Part shown: piece after piece, positions 1-8,805 of the stretch
How positions within the stretch are numbered: position 1 is the first letter of the stretch
Layout of the letters: every line of letters begins with the position of its first letter
NCBI GenBank assembly: GCA_002347725.1
Contig: DDXA01000001.1
Location: 272,214-300,903 of the forward strand
Direction of reading: 5' to 3'
Length of the DNA stretch: 28,690 bases
DNA from: Actinobacteria bacterium UBA2272
Lineage (GTDB): Bacteria; Actinomycetota; Coriobacteriia; Anaerosomatales; Anaerosomataceae
The notes under the pieces: model-generated
Database searches by the model: none
What the model was told of the DNA's origin: nothing
The model's input: only the letters and a program-made list of their open reading frames with translations
Program-made: the position numbers and the translations under genes

Positions 1-62
1 AGGCCGCTGAAGAGGTAGCCGAAGAAGCCGCTGAAGAGGTAGCCGAAGGCGACGACGCCTAA
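1..62 (+). CDS. C-terminal tail of a protein, probably ribosomal protein S1 (partial)
   Basis: The window opens inside a reading frame that ends with TAA at 60-62. The visible 19 residues are almost only Ala, Glu and Val, then Gly-Asp-Asp-Ala, so this is a disordered acidic tail. Many bacterial S1 proteins end in such a tail, and in actinobacteria rpsA commonly lies just before coaE and uvrB, which is the order here. The S1 assignment therefore rests on gene order and composition only, because no S1 RNA-binding domain is inside the window. Any other protein with an Ala/Glu-rich tail would look the same. Confidence 0.5.
   Translation, partial: AAEEVAEEAAEEVAEGDDA
3..50 (+). repeat. Two tandem 24-bp units coding an acidic Ala/Glu repeat
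   Basis: Positions 3-26 and 27-50 share their first 21 bases exactly and differ only in the last codon (GAA against GGC). Each unit codes AAEEVAE plus one residue. It is an in-frame repeat of the protein tail, and further units may lie left of the window. Confidence 0.8.
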
Positions 63-145
63 GCGTCGGCACCGTCACTGGTAACCGCAGGGGGCCGGGC
101 CGGCGCGCGAGCGTGGTCCGGTCCCTGTTCTATCAGGAGGTCAGC

Positions 146-757
146 ATGTACATCCTTGCTGTCACCGGGGGCCTTGGAGCCGGCAAGTCCACCGCCGCCG
201 GGTTGTTCGCCGAGCGCGGCGCCATCGTGATCGACCTCGACGATGTGGCCAAGACCCTTCTCGACGAGTCGTCGGCCGTGCGCGATCGTGTTGTGGCGGC
301 CTTCGGCGAGCAGATCCTCGGCCCGGACGGCCGTCTCGACCGCTCCGCGCTGGCGTCACTCGCATTCGCCTCGAGCGATTCCGCGGCGCGCCTTGACGCC
401 ATCGTGCATCCTGCTGTGCTCGCCGCAGTGGCCGGCGCGCTGGATACGCTGGCGCTTCAGGGCGACCAGCCGCCGATAGTCGTTCTCGTGATTCCGTTGC
501 TGGCCGAGTCACCCCTGTTCCTCGAGCCCGTGGACGCGGTGCTCGCGATCTCGGCAACCGAAGAGGACCGTCTCGACCGTGCTGTCGCCCGCGGGATGGC
601 CCGCGACGATGCCGAGCGTCGGATCGCCTGTCAGGCCGGCGACGGTGAGCGGCGCGATATCGCCGACTACGTCATCGAGAACGATGGCGATCTCGAGACG
701 TTCCGCCACGACCTCATCGGCTTCTGGGACACTGAGATCGCGCATCGCCTCGGCTAG
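146..757 (+). CDS. coaE: Dephospho-CoA kinase
   Basis: CoaE phosphorylates the 3'-hydroxyl of dephospho-CoA with ATP, the last step of coenzyme A synthesis, in the cytoplasm. The 203-residue protein has the usual family length. It opens with a P-loop (GGLGAGKST, residues 8-16), then the VIDLDDVAK segment that matches the conserved Asp-containing substrate region, and a mid-protein HPAVL (family H-P motif). The ATG at 146 is preferred because AGGAGG (135-140) precedes it by five bases; the frame is open further upstream to a GTG at 113, but that would add 11 residues before the first beta strand and has no ribosome site. It is followed by uvrB after 10 bases, so the two are probably co-transcribed. 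Confidence 0.95.
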   Translation: MYILAVTGGLGAGKSTAAGLFAERGAIVIDLDDVAKTLLDESSAVRDRVVAAFGEQILGPDGRLDRSALASLAFASSDSAARLDAIVHPAVLAAVAGALDTLALQGDQPPIVVLVIPLLAESPLFLEPVDAVLAISATEEDRLDRAVARGMARDDAERRIACQAGDGERRDIADYVIENDGDLETFRHDLIGFWDTEIAHRLG

Positions 758-767
758 GGAGTTCGCC

Positions 768-2834
768 ATGAAGCGCCTCGAGGTCATATCCGAGTACGAA
801 CCGGCCGGCGATCAGCCGAAGGCCATCGCGGGGCTGGCCGAGGGCGTGCGCGAGGGTCTCACGGACCAGACGCTTCTCGGCGTGACCGGCTCGGGCAAGA
901 CCTTCACGATGGCCAAGCTCGTCGAGGCCGTCCAGAAACCCACGCTCATTCTGGCGCCCAATAAGACGCTCGCGGCCCAGCTCGCCAGCGAGATCCGTGA
1001 CGTCATGCCTGACAACGCCGTCATGTACTTCGTTTCGTACTACGACTACTACCAGCCCGAGGCGTACGTGCCCTCCACCGACACGTTCATCGAGAAGGAC
1101 GCTTCGATCAACGCCGAGGTTGAGAAGCTCCGCCACGCCGCCACCGCTGCCCTTCTCTCGCGCAAGGACGTCGTGGTCGTTGCGAGCGTGAGCTGCATCT
1201 ACGGCATCGGTTCGCCCGAGGACTACGCGGGGATGGCGGTCTTCCTGGCCGAGTCGGCGCCGTACGACCGCGACAAGCTCATCTACGACCTCATCGACAT
1301 CAACTACGACCGCAACGACTACGAGCTCTCACGCGGCAGCTTCCGCGTCCGCGGTGATGTGCTGGACATCTTCCCGCCCTATGCCGACCAGCCGTTGCGC
1401 GTGGCGTTCTTCGGCGATGAGATCGAGTCCATCACCGAGGTGGACCACGTCACCGGAGAGATCATCAACCGGTACACCGCCACGCCGGTGTGGCCCGCCA
1501 CGCACTACGTCACGCCTAAGGACAAACTTGCCGGCGCTGTCGCCACCATCCGCGAGGAGCTCCACGGGCGACTCGTCCAGCTCAATGCCGAGGGCAAGCT
1601 GCTTGAGGCGCAGCGCCTCGAGATGCGCACCAACTATGACCTCGAGATGCTCGAAGAGATGGGCTACTGCAACGGAATCGAGAACTATTCGCGGCATCTG
1701 GACGGGCGCAACCCCGGAGAACCACCGCACACGCTCATCGACTACTTCGGCGATGACTTCCTGTGCATCATCGACGAGAGTCACGTGACCGTACCGCAAC
1801 TTCACGGCATGTACGAGGGCGACCGCTCGCGCAAGCTCACGCTCGTGGAGCACGGGTTCCGCCTGCCGAGCGCGCTCGACAACCGGCCGCTCAAGTTCGA
1901 CGAGTTCCGCGCCCGCGTATCGCAGACGATCTTCGTCTCGGCGACGCCGGGCGACTACGAGATCCGCACCTCCAAGCGCATCGTGGAGCAGATCATCCGG
2001 CCGACCGGCCTCGTGGACCCGGCGATCGAGGTCCGGCCGACGAAGGGCCAGATCGACGACTTGATGGCCGAGGTGCGTGAACGCACCGAGCGCGACGAGC
2101 GCACGCTGGTCACGACGCTCACCAAGAAGATGGCCGAGGACCTCGCGGACTACCTGTTCGAGCACGGCATCAAGGTCCGTTACATGCACAGCGACATCGG
2201 CACGCTGGAGCGCGTGGAGATTCTGCGCGACCTGCGCGCGGGCGTGATCGACTGCCTCGTCGGTATCAACCTTCTCCGCGAGGGTCTGGACCTGCCCGAG
2301 GTCTCGCTCGTCGCGATCCTCGACGCGGACAAGGAAGGCTTCCTGCGCAACCACCGGTCGCTCATCCAGACCATCGGCCGCGCGGCCCGTAACGTGTCCG
2401 GCGAGGTGATCCTGTACGCGGACAAGGTCACCGACTCGATGCGCACGGCCATCGAGGAGACCGACCGCCGTCGCACGCGACAGGTGGCGTTCAACCTCGA
2501 GCACGGTATCGAGCCGCAGACGATCCGCAAGGCCATCCACGACATCGCGCAGTACGTGCGCGAAGCCGAGGCGGGCCTCGAGCCGAGCGTGGACGTGGCT
2601 GCCGAGCTCGGACAGCTGCCGCGCGAGGAGCTCGCACGCATCATGGCGGCGATGGAGGAGGACATGCACATGGCCGCCGAGGCGCTCGACTTCGAGACCG
2701 CAGCGCGCCTGCGCGACCAGGTCGTGAAGATCAAGGCCGAGGCGGAGTCCACGACCGCCGACGAAGTGCTCTCGCGTCTCAAGCAGGGCGCGCGCAAGGG
2801 CTCCGCGCACGGCGTGCGCAAGCGGAAGCGGTAG
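768..2834 (+). CDS. uvrB: Excinuclease ABC subunit B
   Basis: UvrB is the helicase-like damage-verification subunit of nucleotide excision repair. It is loaded by UvrA and recruits UvrC for dual incision. The 688-residue protein carries a Walker A motif (GVTGSGKTFT) near residue 40, the beta-hairpin region rich in Tyr (YYDYYQPEAYVP) that inserts between DNA strands, the DEAD-like box IIDESH, the SATPGDYE motif, helicase motif VI (QTIGRAARN), and a C-terminal UVR domain (AAEALDFETAARLRDQ) that contacts UvrC. The ATG at 768 gives the canonical start; the frame is open upstream but overlaps coaE out of frame. AGGGAG at 756-761 serves as ribosome site. No SOS box is visible in front of coaE-uvrB, unlike uvrA at the other end of the window. 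Confidence 0.97.
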   Translation: MKRLEVISEYEPAGDQPKAIAGLAEGVREGLTDQTLLGVTGSGKTFTMAKLVEAVQKPTLILAPNKTLAAQLASEIRDVMPDNAVMYFVSYYDYYQPEAYVPSTDTFIEKDASINAEVEKLRHAATAALLSRKDVVVVASVSCIYGIGSPEDYAGMAVFLAESAPYDRDKLIYDLIDINYDRNDYELSRGSFRVRGDVLDIFPPYADQPLRVAFFGDEIESITEVDHVTGEIINRYTATPVWPATHYVTPKDKLAGAVATIREELHGRLVQLNAEGKLLEAQRLEMRTNYDLEMLEEMGYCNGIENYSRHLDGRNPGEPPHTLIDYFGDDFLCIIDESHVTVPQLHGMYEGDRSRKLTLVEHGFRLPSALDNRPLKFDEFRARVSQTIFVSATPGDYEIRTSKRIVEQIIRPTGLVDPAIEVRPTKGQIDDLMAEVRERTERDERTLVTTLTKKMAEDLADYLFEHGIKVRYMHSDIGTLERVEILRDLRAGVIDCLVGINLLREGLDLPEVSLVAILDADKEGFLRNHRSLIQTIGRAARNVSGEVILYADKVTDSMRTAIEETDRRRTRQVAFNLEHGIEPQTIRKAIHDIAQYVREAEAGLEPSVDVAAELGQLPREELARIMAAMEEDMHMAAEALDFETAARLRDQVVKIKAEAESTTADEVLSRLKQGARKGSAHGVRKRKR

Positions 2835-2840
2835 GTCAGT

Positions 2841-4127
2841 CTACCCCGCGACGACGCGGTTGCGACCCGCTTCCTTTGCGGCGTACATCGCAGCGTCAGC
2901 GCGGGCGATAAGCACGTCCGTGTGCTCGACCGAGTCTCCGGAGCCCACGTATGCGGTCCCGATGCTGACGGTGAGCGGTTCTCCCGCCAGCACGTCGATT
3001 ACCGCCGACGCCACCATCGTCCGGATGCGCTCGGCGAGCACCGCGAGCGCGTCGGGCTCGATATCGGGGGCTACGATGAGAAGCTCCTCTCCGCCGAGCC
3101 GGCCGACGACATCGTACGTTCGCACGGCGCTTCGCAGCGCGGATGCGACCTGGCGCAACGCTTCGTCGCCCGCGGCGTGGCCGTATGTATCGTTGACGTG
3201 CTTGAAGTGGTCGATGTCGACGAGAGCGACGCCGACGCCGCGCTCCTGGCGCCGTACGCGGTCGAGTTCCTGACCGAGACGAGCAAGCACGTACCCCCGG
3301 TTCCACAGGCCGGTGAGCGCATCGGTGGTTGCCGCGTGTTCGAGTCGTCTGTTCGCCTCGGCTATGCGCGACGCGAACACGCGCGATGCGAGCCACACGA
3401 ACAGCCATGATCCAGCGAGGATCACTACTGCGATCGTGACCAGTTGGATCCGGGTCGCCTCGAGGGCGGCGGCCGTCGCTTCGTGGGGGAGTCGTATGCT
3501 GATCGCGCCGCGGATATCGCCCACCTTGTAGCCGGAATCTCCGTGGCAGCTGAGGCAACTCTCGTCGACGACGAGCGGTCTCATATAGCGGAACAGTCGC
3601 ACGTCGTCACTCTCGGCAACGGCCCAGTACTCCTCGACGCCGCGCTCGAACTCGGCGAGCCCGGCCTGCTCCCAAACGTCGGGGGCATTGTCCGGATTCA
3701 CGAACTCGAGGCTCGTGAGCCTGAATTCGGAGCCCGCATCGGCCAGGGGGAGTTGCTCGGCGATCTCGCGGGTCATGGCCGCCGGGTTCCGAAGCGTCAG
3801 CACGGAGCCGTCAGGCAGCGTAAGGTCCGGATCGACGCCGAGTAGGATCAGGTACGGGTTGGACTGCACCGTGTCCGTCTTGCGAACGTACACGCCGCCT
3901 GCCTGCGAGTTCCAGGCGCGTGCGGCGATGATGAGGTCGGTATAGGAGCGCGCCTGGGCGAGCGCCTGCTCGTCGACGAGGCGGACGACGGTGGTGCCGA
4001 GCCACGCGAACGTCACGATCGTGACCACCGTCAGGGCCACGAGGATGGCCGCACGGAAGCGCCTGAGCGGCGCTCCTATCGGCTGTTCGGCCTGCGCTGC
4101 TTCGTCCGCCTGCGGATGGGTGTCCAT
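2841..4127 (-). CDS. Membrane diguanylate cyclase with periplasmic heme-c-binding sensor (DUF3365/Tll0287-like)
   Basis: Predicted to make cyclic di-GMP from two GTP in answer to a periplasmic signal. From the ATG at 4127 (428 aa): a transmembrane helix at about 26-48, an external domain of about 180 residues that ends with a CxxCH heme-c motif (Cys191, Cys194, His195, in SCLSCHGD), a second membrane helix at about 229-250, and a GGDEF domain with the active motif GGEEL (345-349). An RxxD inhibitory site (RTYD, 336-339) lies five residues before it, so product inhibition is likely. The external domain resembles the DUF3365/Tll0287 family, which binds heme and is thought to sense redox state or gases. 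An in-frame GTG at 4166 could add 13 residues but has no ribosome site; the ATG is only modestly better (GAG upstream). It converges on uvrB with a six-base gap. Confidence 0.88.
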   Translation of the reverse strand: MDTHPQADEAAQAEQPIGAPLRRFRAAILVALTVVTIVTFAWLGTTVVRLVDEQALAQARSYTDLIIAARAWNSQAGGVYVRKTDTVQSNPYLILLGVDPDLTLPDGSVLTLRNPAAMTREIAEQLPLADAGSEFRLTSLEFVNPDNAPDVWEQAGLAEFERGVEEYWAVAESDDVRLFRYMRPLVVDESCLSCHGDSGYKVGDIRGAISIRLPHEATAAALEATRIQLVTIAVVILAGSWLFVWLASRVFASRIAEANRRLEHAATTDALTGLWNRGYVLARLGQELDRVRRQERGVGVALVDIDHFKHVNDTYGHAAGDEALRQVASALRSAVRTYDVVGRLGGEELLIVAPDIEPDALAVLAERIRTMVASAVIDVLAGEPLTVSIGTAYVGSGDSVEHTDVLIARADAAMYAAKEAGRNRVVAG

Positions 4128-4276
4128 GGTGTCTGCTCGGATTCGTCGGATGGGTTCGGCCACCACACTGCGTCGGTGATTCCGGGACGCCGCTGGTAGT
4201 ATGTTGCCGTGTGCGTGTACGCATGTCTACGGCGACGTTGAGCTTCGGTGGTCGGACGAGAGAGGTGCACGAAGGT

Positions 4277-5209
4277 ATGGATGTCATCACCACGCGCGGC
4301 CTCACCAAGTTCTACGGGAAGACGCGCGGCGTCGAGAGCCTCTCGATGAGCGTGCCGGCTGGATCGGTGTACGGGTTCCTCGGCCCCAACGGGGCAGGCA
4401 AGACCACCACCATCCGCTGCCTGCTCGGCATGCTCAAGCCGACGGCGGGGGATGCCGAGGTGCTCGGCGAGCGCATCACGCTCGACGGTGCGGCGCTGCG
4501 TCGACGCATCGGGTACGTCGCCGGCGAGGTCAACCTCTACGAGCGCCAGACCGGCCGGTGGCACCTCGACTACGTCGCGGGTTTCCGCGGCGGGCGCGGC
4601 GTGCTGGAGGCCGAGTTGTTGGAGCGCTTCGACTTCGATCCCGGCCGCAAGGTCAAGGAGCTCTCCAAGGGTAACAAGCAGAAGCTCGCACTCATCCTCG
4701 GCATGGCGCACGACCCCGAGCTGCTCATCTTAGACGAGCCGACGAGCGGTCTTGACCCGCTCAACCAGGAGGCCGTCTACGCGGTGATCGACGAGCGTGT
4801 GGCGGCAGGCCGCACGGTGTTCCTCTCGAGCCACGTGCTCTCGGAAGTCGAGCGTGTGTGCAGCCGCGTCGGCATCATCCGCTCCGGTCGTCTTGCGGCC
4901 GAGGAGGACGTCCGCTCGCTGCTTGGCAAGCGCCTGCGCGATCTCACCGTCACCTTTGCCCGGCCGGTGCAACCCGCGCTGCTCGACGACGTTATCGGCG
5001 TGGATAGCGTCATGGTGCTCGGCGAGACGCAGCTCACGGCCCGGATCAAGGGCGATGCGATCGACGCGGTCATCAAGCGGCTCGCGTCGGTTGAGATCTC
5101 CGACCTGCGCATCAGCCACGCGAGTCTCGAGGACGTCTTCCTCGAGTTCTACCGGCACACGGACGCTGACGACGAGCCGCGTGCCGTCGCCGGGAGAGAG
5201 GAGGCGTGA
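4277..5209 (+). CDS. ABC transporter ATP-binding protein (ABC-2 type exporter)
   Basis: Nucleotide-binding subunit of an ABC-2 exporter; the partner permease follows with a one-base overlap (TGATG). The 310-residue protein has Walker A (GPNGAGKTTT) near residue 38, the Q-loop region, a variant signature LSKGNKQKLAL, Walker B LLILDEPTSGLDPL and the H-loop SSHVLSEVERV. About 90 further C-terminal residues are typical of drug, lantibiotic or DUF4162-type exporters. The ATG at 4277 yields the usual N-terminus (MDVITTRGLTKFYG). GAGAGG about 12 bases upstream is the nearest ribosome site, and the upstream in-frame starts at 4211 and 4223 lack one. The substrate cannot be told from sequence. It heads a plus-strand run with the permease, the metal ATPase, a small protein and a UbiB kinase. 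Confidence 0.93.
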   Translation: MDVITTRGLTKFYGKTRGVESLSMSVPAGSVYGFLGPNGAGKTTTIRCLLGMLKPTAGDAEVLGERITLDGAALRRRIGYVAGEVNLYERQTGRWHLDYVAGFRGGRGVLEAELLERFDFDPGRKVKELSKGNKQKLALILGMAHDPELLILDEPTSGLDPLNQEAVYAVIDERVAAGRTVFLSSHVLSEVERVCSRVGIIRSGRLAAEEDVRSLLGKRLRDLTVTFARPVQPALLDDVIGVDSVMVLGETQLTARIKGDAIDAVIKRLASVEISDLRISHASLEDVFLEFYRHTDADDEPRAVAGREEA

Positions 5210-6006
5210 TGAGCTGGACACTCCTGCGCGGGACGTTCACGCAACGCCGCACCTCGATTCTTTGGTACTCGGTCAGCCTGATCGCGTACTCGTGGCTCAT
5301 GACGTGGTTCTACCCGCAGATCGGTGGCGGACAGTACGCTGACCTCATCGAGAACATGCCGCCAGAGATGCTTGCGCTGTTCGGCGGTACCGAGGTCGAC
5401 TTCGCCACACTCGGCGGCTACTTCCAGACCGAGTACCTCGGACTCATGTGGATGCTCATCGTCGCCTCGGCGCTCATCATCTTCGCGGGCAAGGCGTTTG
5501 CCGGCGAGATCGGAGCCGGGACGATGGAGTTCGTGCTCGCGCAGCCGATCTCGCGCGTGCGCTTCGCGATCACGCGCGTGGTGGCGCTCCTGATCTACAT
5601 CGTCGTGCTCGCGGCGGCGTCGTTCGTGCCGATCGCTCTGTTCGGACCGTCGTACGACATCAACCTGAGCGCCGCGGTCTTCGGGAAGTTGTTCGCATTC
5701 GGCTGCATGTTCATGTTCGCCGTCGGCGGCTTTTCGCTTCTCATGAGTTCGCTCTTCCGCGACGGCGGCCGGGCCGGGGCGATCACGGCCGGCGTGATGG
5801 GCACGTTCTGGATCGCGGACCTGGTCTCCAACGTCTCCGAGGCGGCCGAGGTGATCGACCCCATAAACATCGTCACCTACTGGCAGCCCGGCAAGATCAT
5901 CAACGGCGACGCCGTGGCGCCCGAGGCATGGTGGATCTACGGCGTGATCGGTGTGGTCTCGCTTATCGCTTCGGTGCTCGTCTTCCGCCGCCGCGACGTG
6001 GCCTGA
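5209..6006 (+). CDS. ABC-2 type transporter permease
   Basis: Membrane subunit for the ATPase just upstream. The 265-residue protein has about six hydrophobic segments (beginning near residues 17, 82, 130, 160, 190 and 240). It also has the FAGEIGAGTMEFVLAQPISR stretch typical of ABC-2 permeases just after the second helix. The ATG at 5209 shares its A with the TGA of the ATPase gene, and GGAGG (5200-5204) is well placed, so translation is coupled. A GTG one codon earlier would add a single Met. The exported substrate is unknown. The gene ends in TGA at 6004-6006, ten bases before the metal ATPase, which shows that TGA still works as a stop codon in this organism. Confidence 0.92.
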   Translation: MSWTLLRGTFTQRRTSILWYSVSLIAYSWLMTWFYPQIGGGQYADLIENMPPEMLALFGGTEVDFATLGGYFQTEYLGLMWMLIVASALIIFAGKAFAGEIGAGTMEFVLAQPISRVRFAITRVVALLIYIVVLAAASFVPIALFGPSYDINLSAAVFGKLFAFGCMFMFAVGGFSLLMSSLFRDGGRAGAITAGVMGTFWIADLVSNVSEAAEVIDPINIVTYWQPGKIINGDAVAPEAWWIYGVIGVVSLIASVLVFRRRDVA

Positions 6007-6016
6007 GCCGGGCGTG

Positions 6017-8389
6017 ATGTCCCGCGAGGCAGAGCGTGTCCTCGATCTTCGGGCGCTTCTGCCCGGAGACTACTACTGCGCGGGCTGCGCCGAGCGGGTG
6101 TGCGAGGCGGTGTCTGCGCTCGATGGCGTGACCGACGTGGGGTGCGACCTCGATGAGGGAGTGCTCACCGTCTCCTACGGGCAGAAGGCGTTCTCTGCCG
6201 CCGAGCTCGAGGCGCAGGTCGTGCGGCTCGCGCTTGAGCAGACAGGTCAGGTCGGACACGCCGCCTACCGGCTGACGGGGCTCGATTGACCCGATTGCGC
6301 GCGGACCGTGGCCAAGTCCGTACGGCAGATACCGGGGGTCCTCTTCGCCGACGTGAACTTCGCGACCGGGATGCTGCTTCTCGAGTACGACCGGGATCGT
6401 GACCCGCGTCCTCGGGCTGTGGCGACCGTCGTCGGCGCGGGTCACGGTGTAGAGCCGCTGGACGCCGATGACGTGCTGGTCACGGCTCCCTCGTGGTGGA
6501 CACATCATCGCGGTGAGGTAGCGGTCGCGGTCTCCGGTGCGCTGATCGTGCTCGGCTGGCTGATCGGGAGTGTGGGAGCCGAGGTAGCCTCGGTGGCCGC
6601 GTACGGTCTTGCGATCATGGCGGGCGGGACGATCACCTGGCGCCGCGCGGTCGTGTCACTTCAGGCGCGCACGCTGGACATGAACGTGCTCATGACCATC
6701 GCGGTCTCGGGAGCCGCCGCCATCGGCGAGTGGGGTGAGGGCGCCACCGTCATGTTCCTGTTCGCCCTGGGCGGCATTCTCGAGTCGCGGTCGGTCGCGC
6801 GTACGCGACGGTCCATCCGCGATCTCATGTCGCTGGCGCCCGAGCGCGCACGTGTGCGCCGTGACGGTATCGAGTCCGAGGTGCCTCCGGCCGAGGTGGC
6901 CGTCGGTGAGGCGATCGTCGTCCGTCCGGGCGAGCGCGTGCCGCTTGACGGCATCATCGTGCACGGCATCTCAGCGTTTGATGAGTCGCCCATCACGGGC
7001 GAGTCGATCCCGGCCGACCGGGGAGTGGGTGACCGGGTGTTCAGCGGTGCACTCAACACGACCGGGCTTGTGGAGGTTCGTACCACGGCGCCCGCGTCGG
7101 CGACGACGCTCGCCCGCATCGTGCATCTCGTCGAGGCCGCGCAGGCGTCCCGCGCACCGGTCCAGCGGTTCGTGGACCGCTTCAGCCGCTGGTACACGCC
7201 GGTCGTCATCGCCGGCGCGGCGTTCCTGGCCATCGGTGTCCCGCTGCTCGGCGAGCTGACCGGTGCGTGGCCGGGCATCGAGTCGTGGCAGGACTGGACG
7301 TACCGGTCGCTCGTGTTGCTCGTCGTCTCGTGTCCGTGTGCGCTCGTCGTGTCCACGCCGGTGGCTATCGTCTCGGCCATCACCCGCGCCACGCGCGACG
7401 GCGTGCTCGTCAAAGGCGGCGCCTTCCTCGAGCTTGCGGGCAAGGCGCGCGTCGTGGTGTTCGACAAGACCGGCACGCTCACCGAGGGGCGCCCGACGGT
7501 GGCCGAGGTGGTCCCGTTGGCGAGCGAGGCGGCACAGCGCGTCTGCGGCCTGGCCGCCGCGCTCGAGGCGCACTCCAACCATCCGCTCGCCCGGGCCGTA
7601 GCCGCGGCGGGCGCCGATGACGCATCCGGTCTCACCGTCTCCGATGTCGTCGAGATGCCGGGCCGGGGCGTGAGGGGCATCGTGGACGGCGAGGACCTCG
7701 TGGTGGGCAACCTGGCGTTCGTCTCGGAACACGTCACGGCCACCGGGGACGTGAGCACGACCGCCACCCGGCTCGAGGACGCGGGGCTCACCGTACTCGC
7801 GCTCGCTCGCACGGGCGACGATGGCTCGGTCCTCGGCCTGCTCGGCCTGGCCGACGCCGTGCGCCCGGAGGCTGCCGCTACGACCGCCGCCCTTGCCGGG
7901 GCCGGCATCGAGCACGTCGTGATGCTCACGGGCGACAACGAGCGTGCGGCCGCCCGCGTGGCAGCCGCCGCCGGCGTGGAGGAGTTCCGTGCCCGGCTGC
8001 TCCCCGAGGAGAAGACCGCCGAGGTCACCGCGCTCAGGGAGCGCCACGGGGTGGTCATGATGGTCGGCGACGGTATCAACGACGCGCCCGCGCTTGCGGC
8101 GGCTGACATCGGCGTGGCCATGGGCGCCGCCGGCAGCGACACTGCGATCGAGACAGCCGACGTGGCGCTCATGCGTGACGACCTCTCGGCTCTGCCGCGC
8201 TTCCTCGCACTCGGCCGTGCCACGATGGTCAACATCAGGCAGAACGTCGCGCTGTCCCTCGGCGTGAAGGCCGTCGTGCTCGTGCTCGCGATCACCGGTC
8301 ACGCAACGCTGTGGATGGCCGTGTTCGCCGACACCGGCATGGCGCTGATCGTCATCGCCAACGGGCTGCGGCTGCTGCGCCGGCGGTAG
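6017..8389 (+). CDS. P1B-type metal-transporting ATPase, probable selenoprotein (Sec encoded by TGA 6287-6289)
   Basis: ATP-driven efflux of a soft divalent metal across the cytoplasmic membrane, most likely Zn/Cd/Pb (ZntA/CadA group). If TGA 6287-6289 is read as selenocysteine, this is one 790-residue protein. HMA domain 1 has CAGC (Cys21, Cys24). HMA domain 2 has Sec91-Pro-Asp-Cys94 inside GLD-U-PDCA. Next come TGES (327-330), the membrane metal site CPC (439-441), the phosphorylation motif DKTGT (Asp483), the HP dipeptide (522-523) and GDGINDAP. In the last helices Lys751 and Asp772 (in FADTG) match the ZntA-type transport residues. Automatic annotation would split it into a 90-aa HMA protein (6017-6289) and an ATPase from GTG 6308. 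That GTG has no ribosome site and would cut away the first half of an intact HMA domain. A nonsense mutation is the main alternative. The ATG at 6017 is ten bases after the permease gene. Confidence 0.8.
6287..6324 (+). promoter_or_regulatory. Sec codon TGA with SECIS-like hairpin
   Basis: The in-frame TGA (6287-6289) is followed by a hairpin: CGGAC at 6302-6306 pairs with GTCCG at 6316-6320 around a nine-base loop, CGTGGCCAA. The stem extends by a G-T wobble (6301/6321) and, past one mismatch, two more GC pairs (6299/6323, 6298/6324). The loop begins 18 bases after the TGA and has G at its second position followed by T. Bacterial SECIS elements are known to lie inside the coding region right after UGA, with the apical loop about 16-37 bases away and a G among the first two loop bases, so the geometry fits. 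The fold was paired by eye; no energy was computed. Confidence 0.7.
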
Positions 8390-8455
8390 TTGCGGGCGGA
8401 AGCCGGACGGGGGAGTATCGTTCATGCAAGGTCTTCGGGCGGATGGGGGCGCACA

Positions 8456-8797
8456 GTGACCGACGACGTCATGCGGTTCTTTGCAGCGTGGATGCTCACG
8501 CACGAGGTTGCCGACGAGGGGCTCAAGGCCGCCGTTCTTCGCGGTGATGAGGGCGGCGCCGAGGGGATGTCCGGCGGCGCGGATGCGTTCGTCGACGGAC
8601 TGGCTGCGATGGTGGCCGAGGAGAAGGAGAAGCTCAAGCGCGATCTCGAGGCACGCGCGCGCGGCGAGGAGGTCGCCATCGAGCAGCCGCGCGATCCTGC
8701 GCTCGAGGAAGTCCGCTTCGAGGTGGCCGAGCTGCGGGGACGGCTCGACAACATCGAGTCGCTGCTCGAGACACTGCTCCGCAAGCTCGATCGGTAG
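8456..8797 (+). CDS. Small hypothetical protein with C-terminal coiled coil
   Basis: I do not recognise the family. The 113-residue product has no membrane segment. It begins with a helix containing WMLTHEVADEGLKAAV. Its second half is highly charged with heptad-like spacing (ELRGRLDNIESLLETLLRKL), as in coiled-coil or phasin-like proteins. The GTG at 8456 is preceded by GGGGG (8445-8449); the ATG at 8471 is a possible alternative start. It lies 66 bases after the metal ATPase and only eight bases before the UbiB-family kinase, so a partner or scaffold role for the latter is possible but unproven. Confidence 0.7.
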   Translation: MTDDVMRFFAAWMLTHEVADEGLKAAVLRGDEGGAEGMSGGADAFVDGLAAMVAEEKEKLKRDLEARARGEEVAIEQPRDPALEEVRFEVAELRGRLDNIESLLETLLRKLDR

Positions 8798-8805
8798 GGC
8801 GCGCC

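Noticed and set aside
6004..6006. TGA of the ABC permease as another selenocysteine codon
   Set aside because: The permease already has its full family length, and the following codons in that frame do not extend any recognisable domain.
6308..8389. Separate P-type ATPase gene starting at GTG 6308
   Set aside because: No ribosome site precedes it, it would begin inside an HMA domain after the metal-binding loop, and the six codons between TGA and GTG read PDCART, the missing half of the motif.
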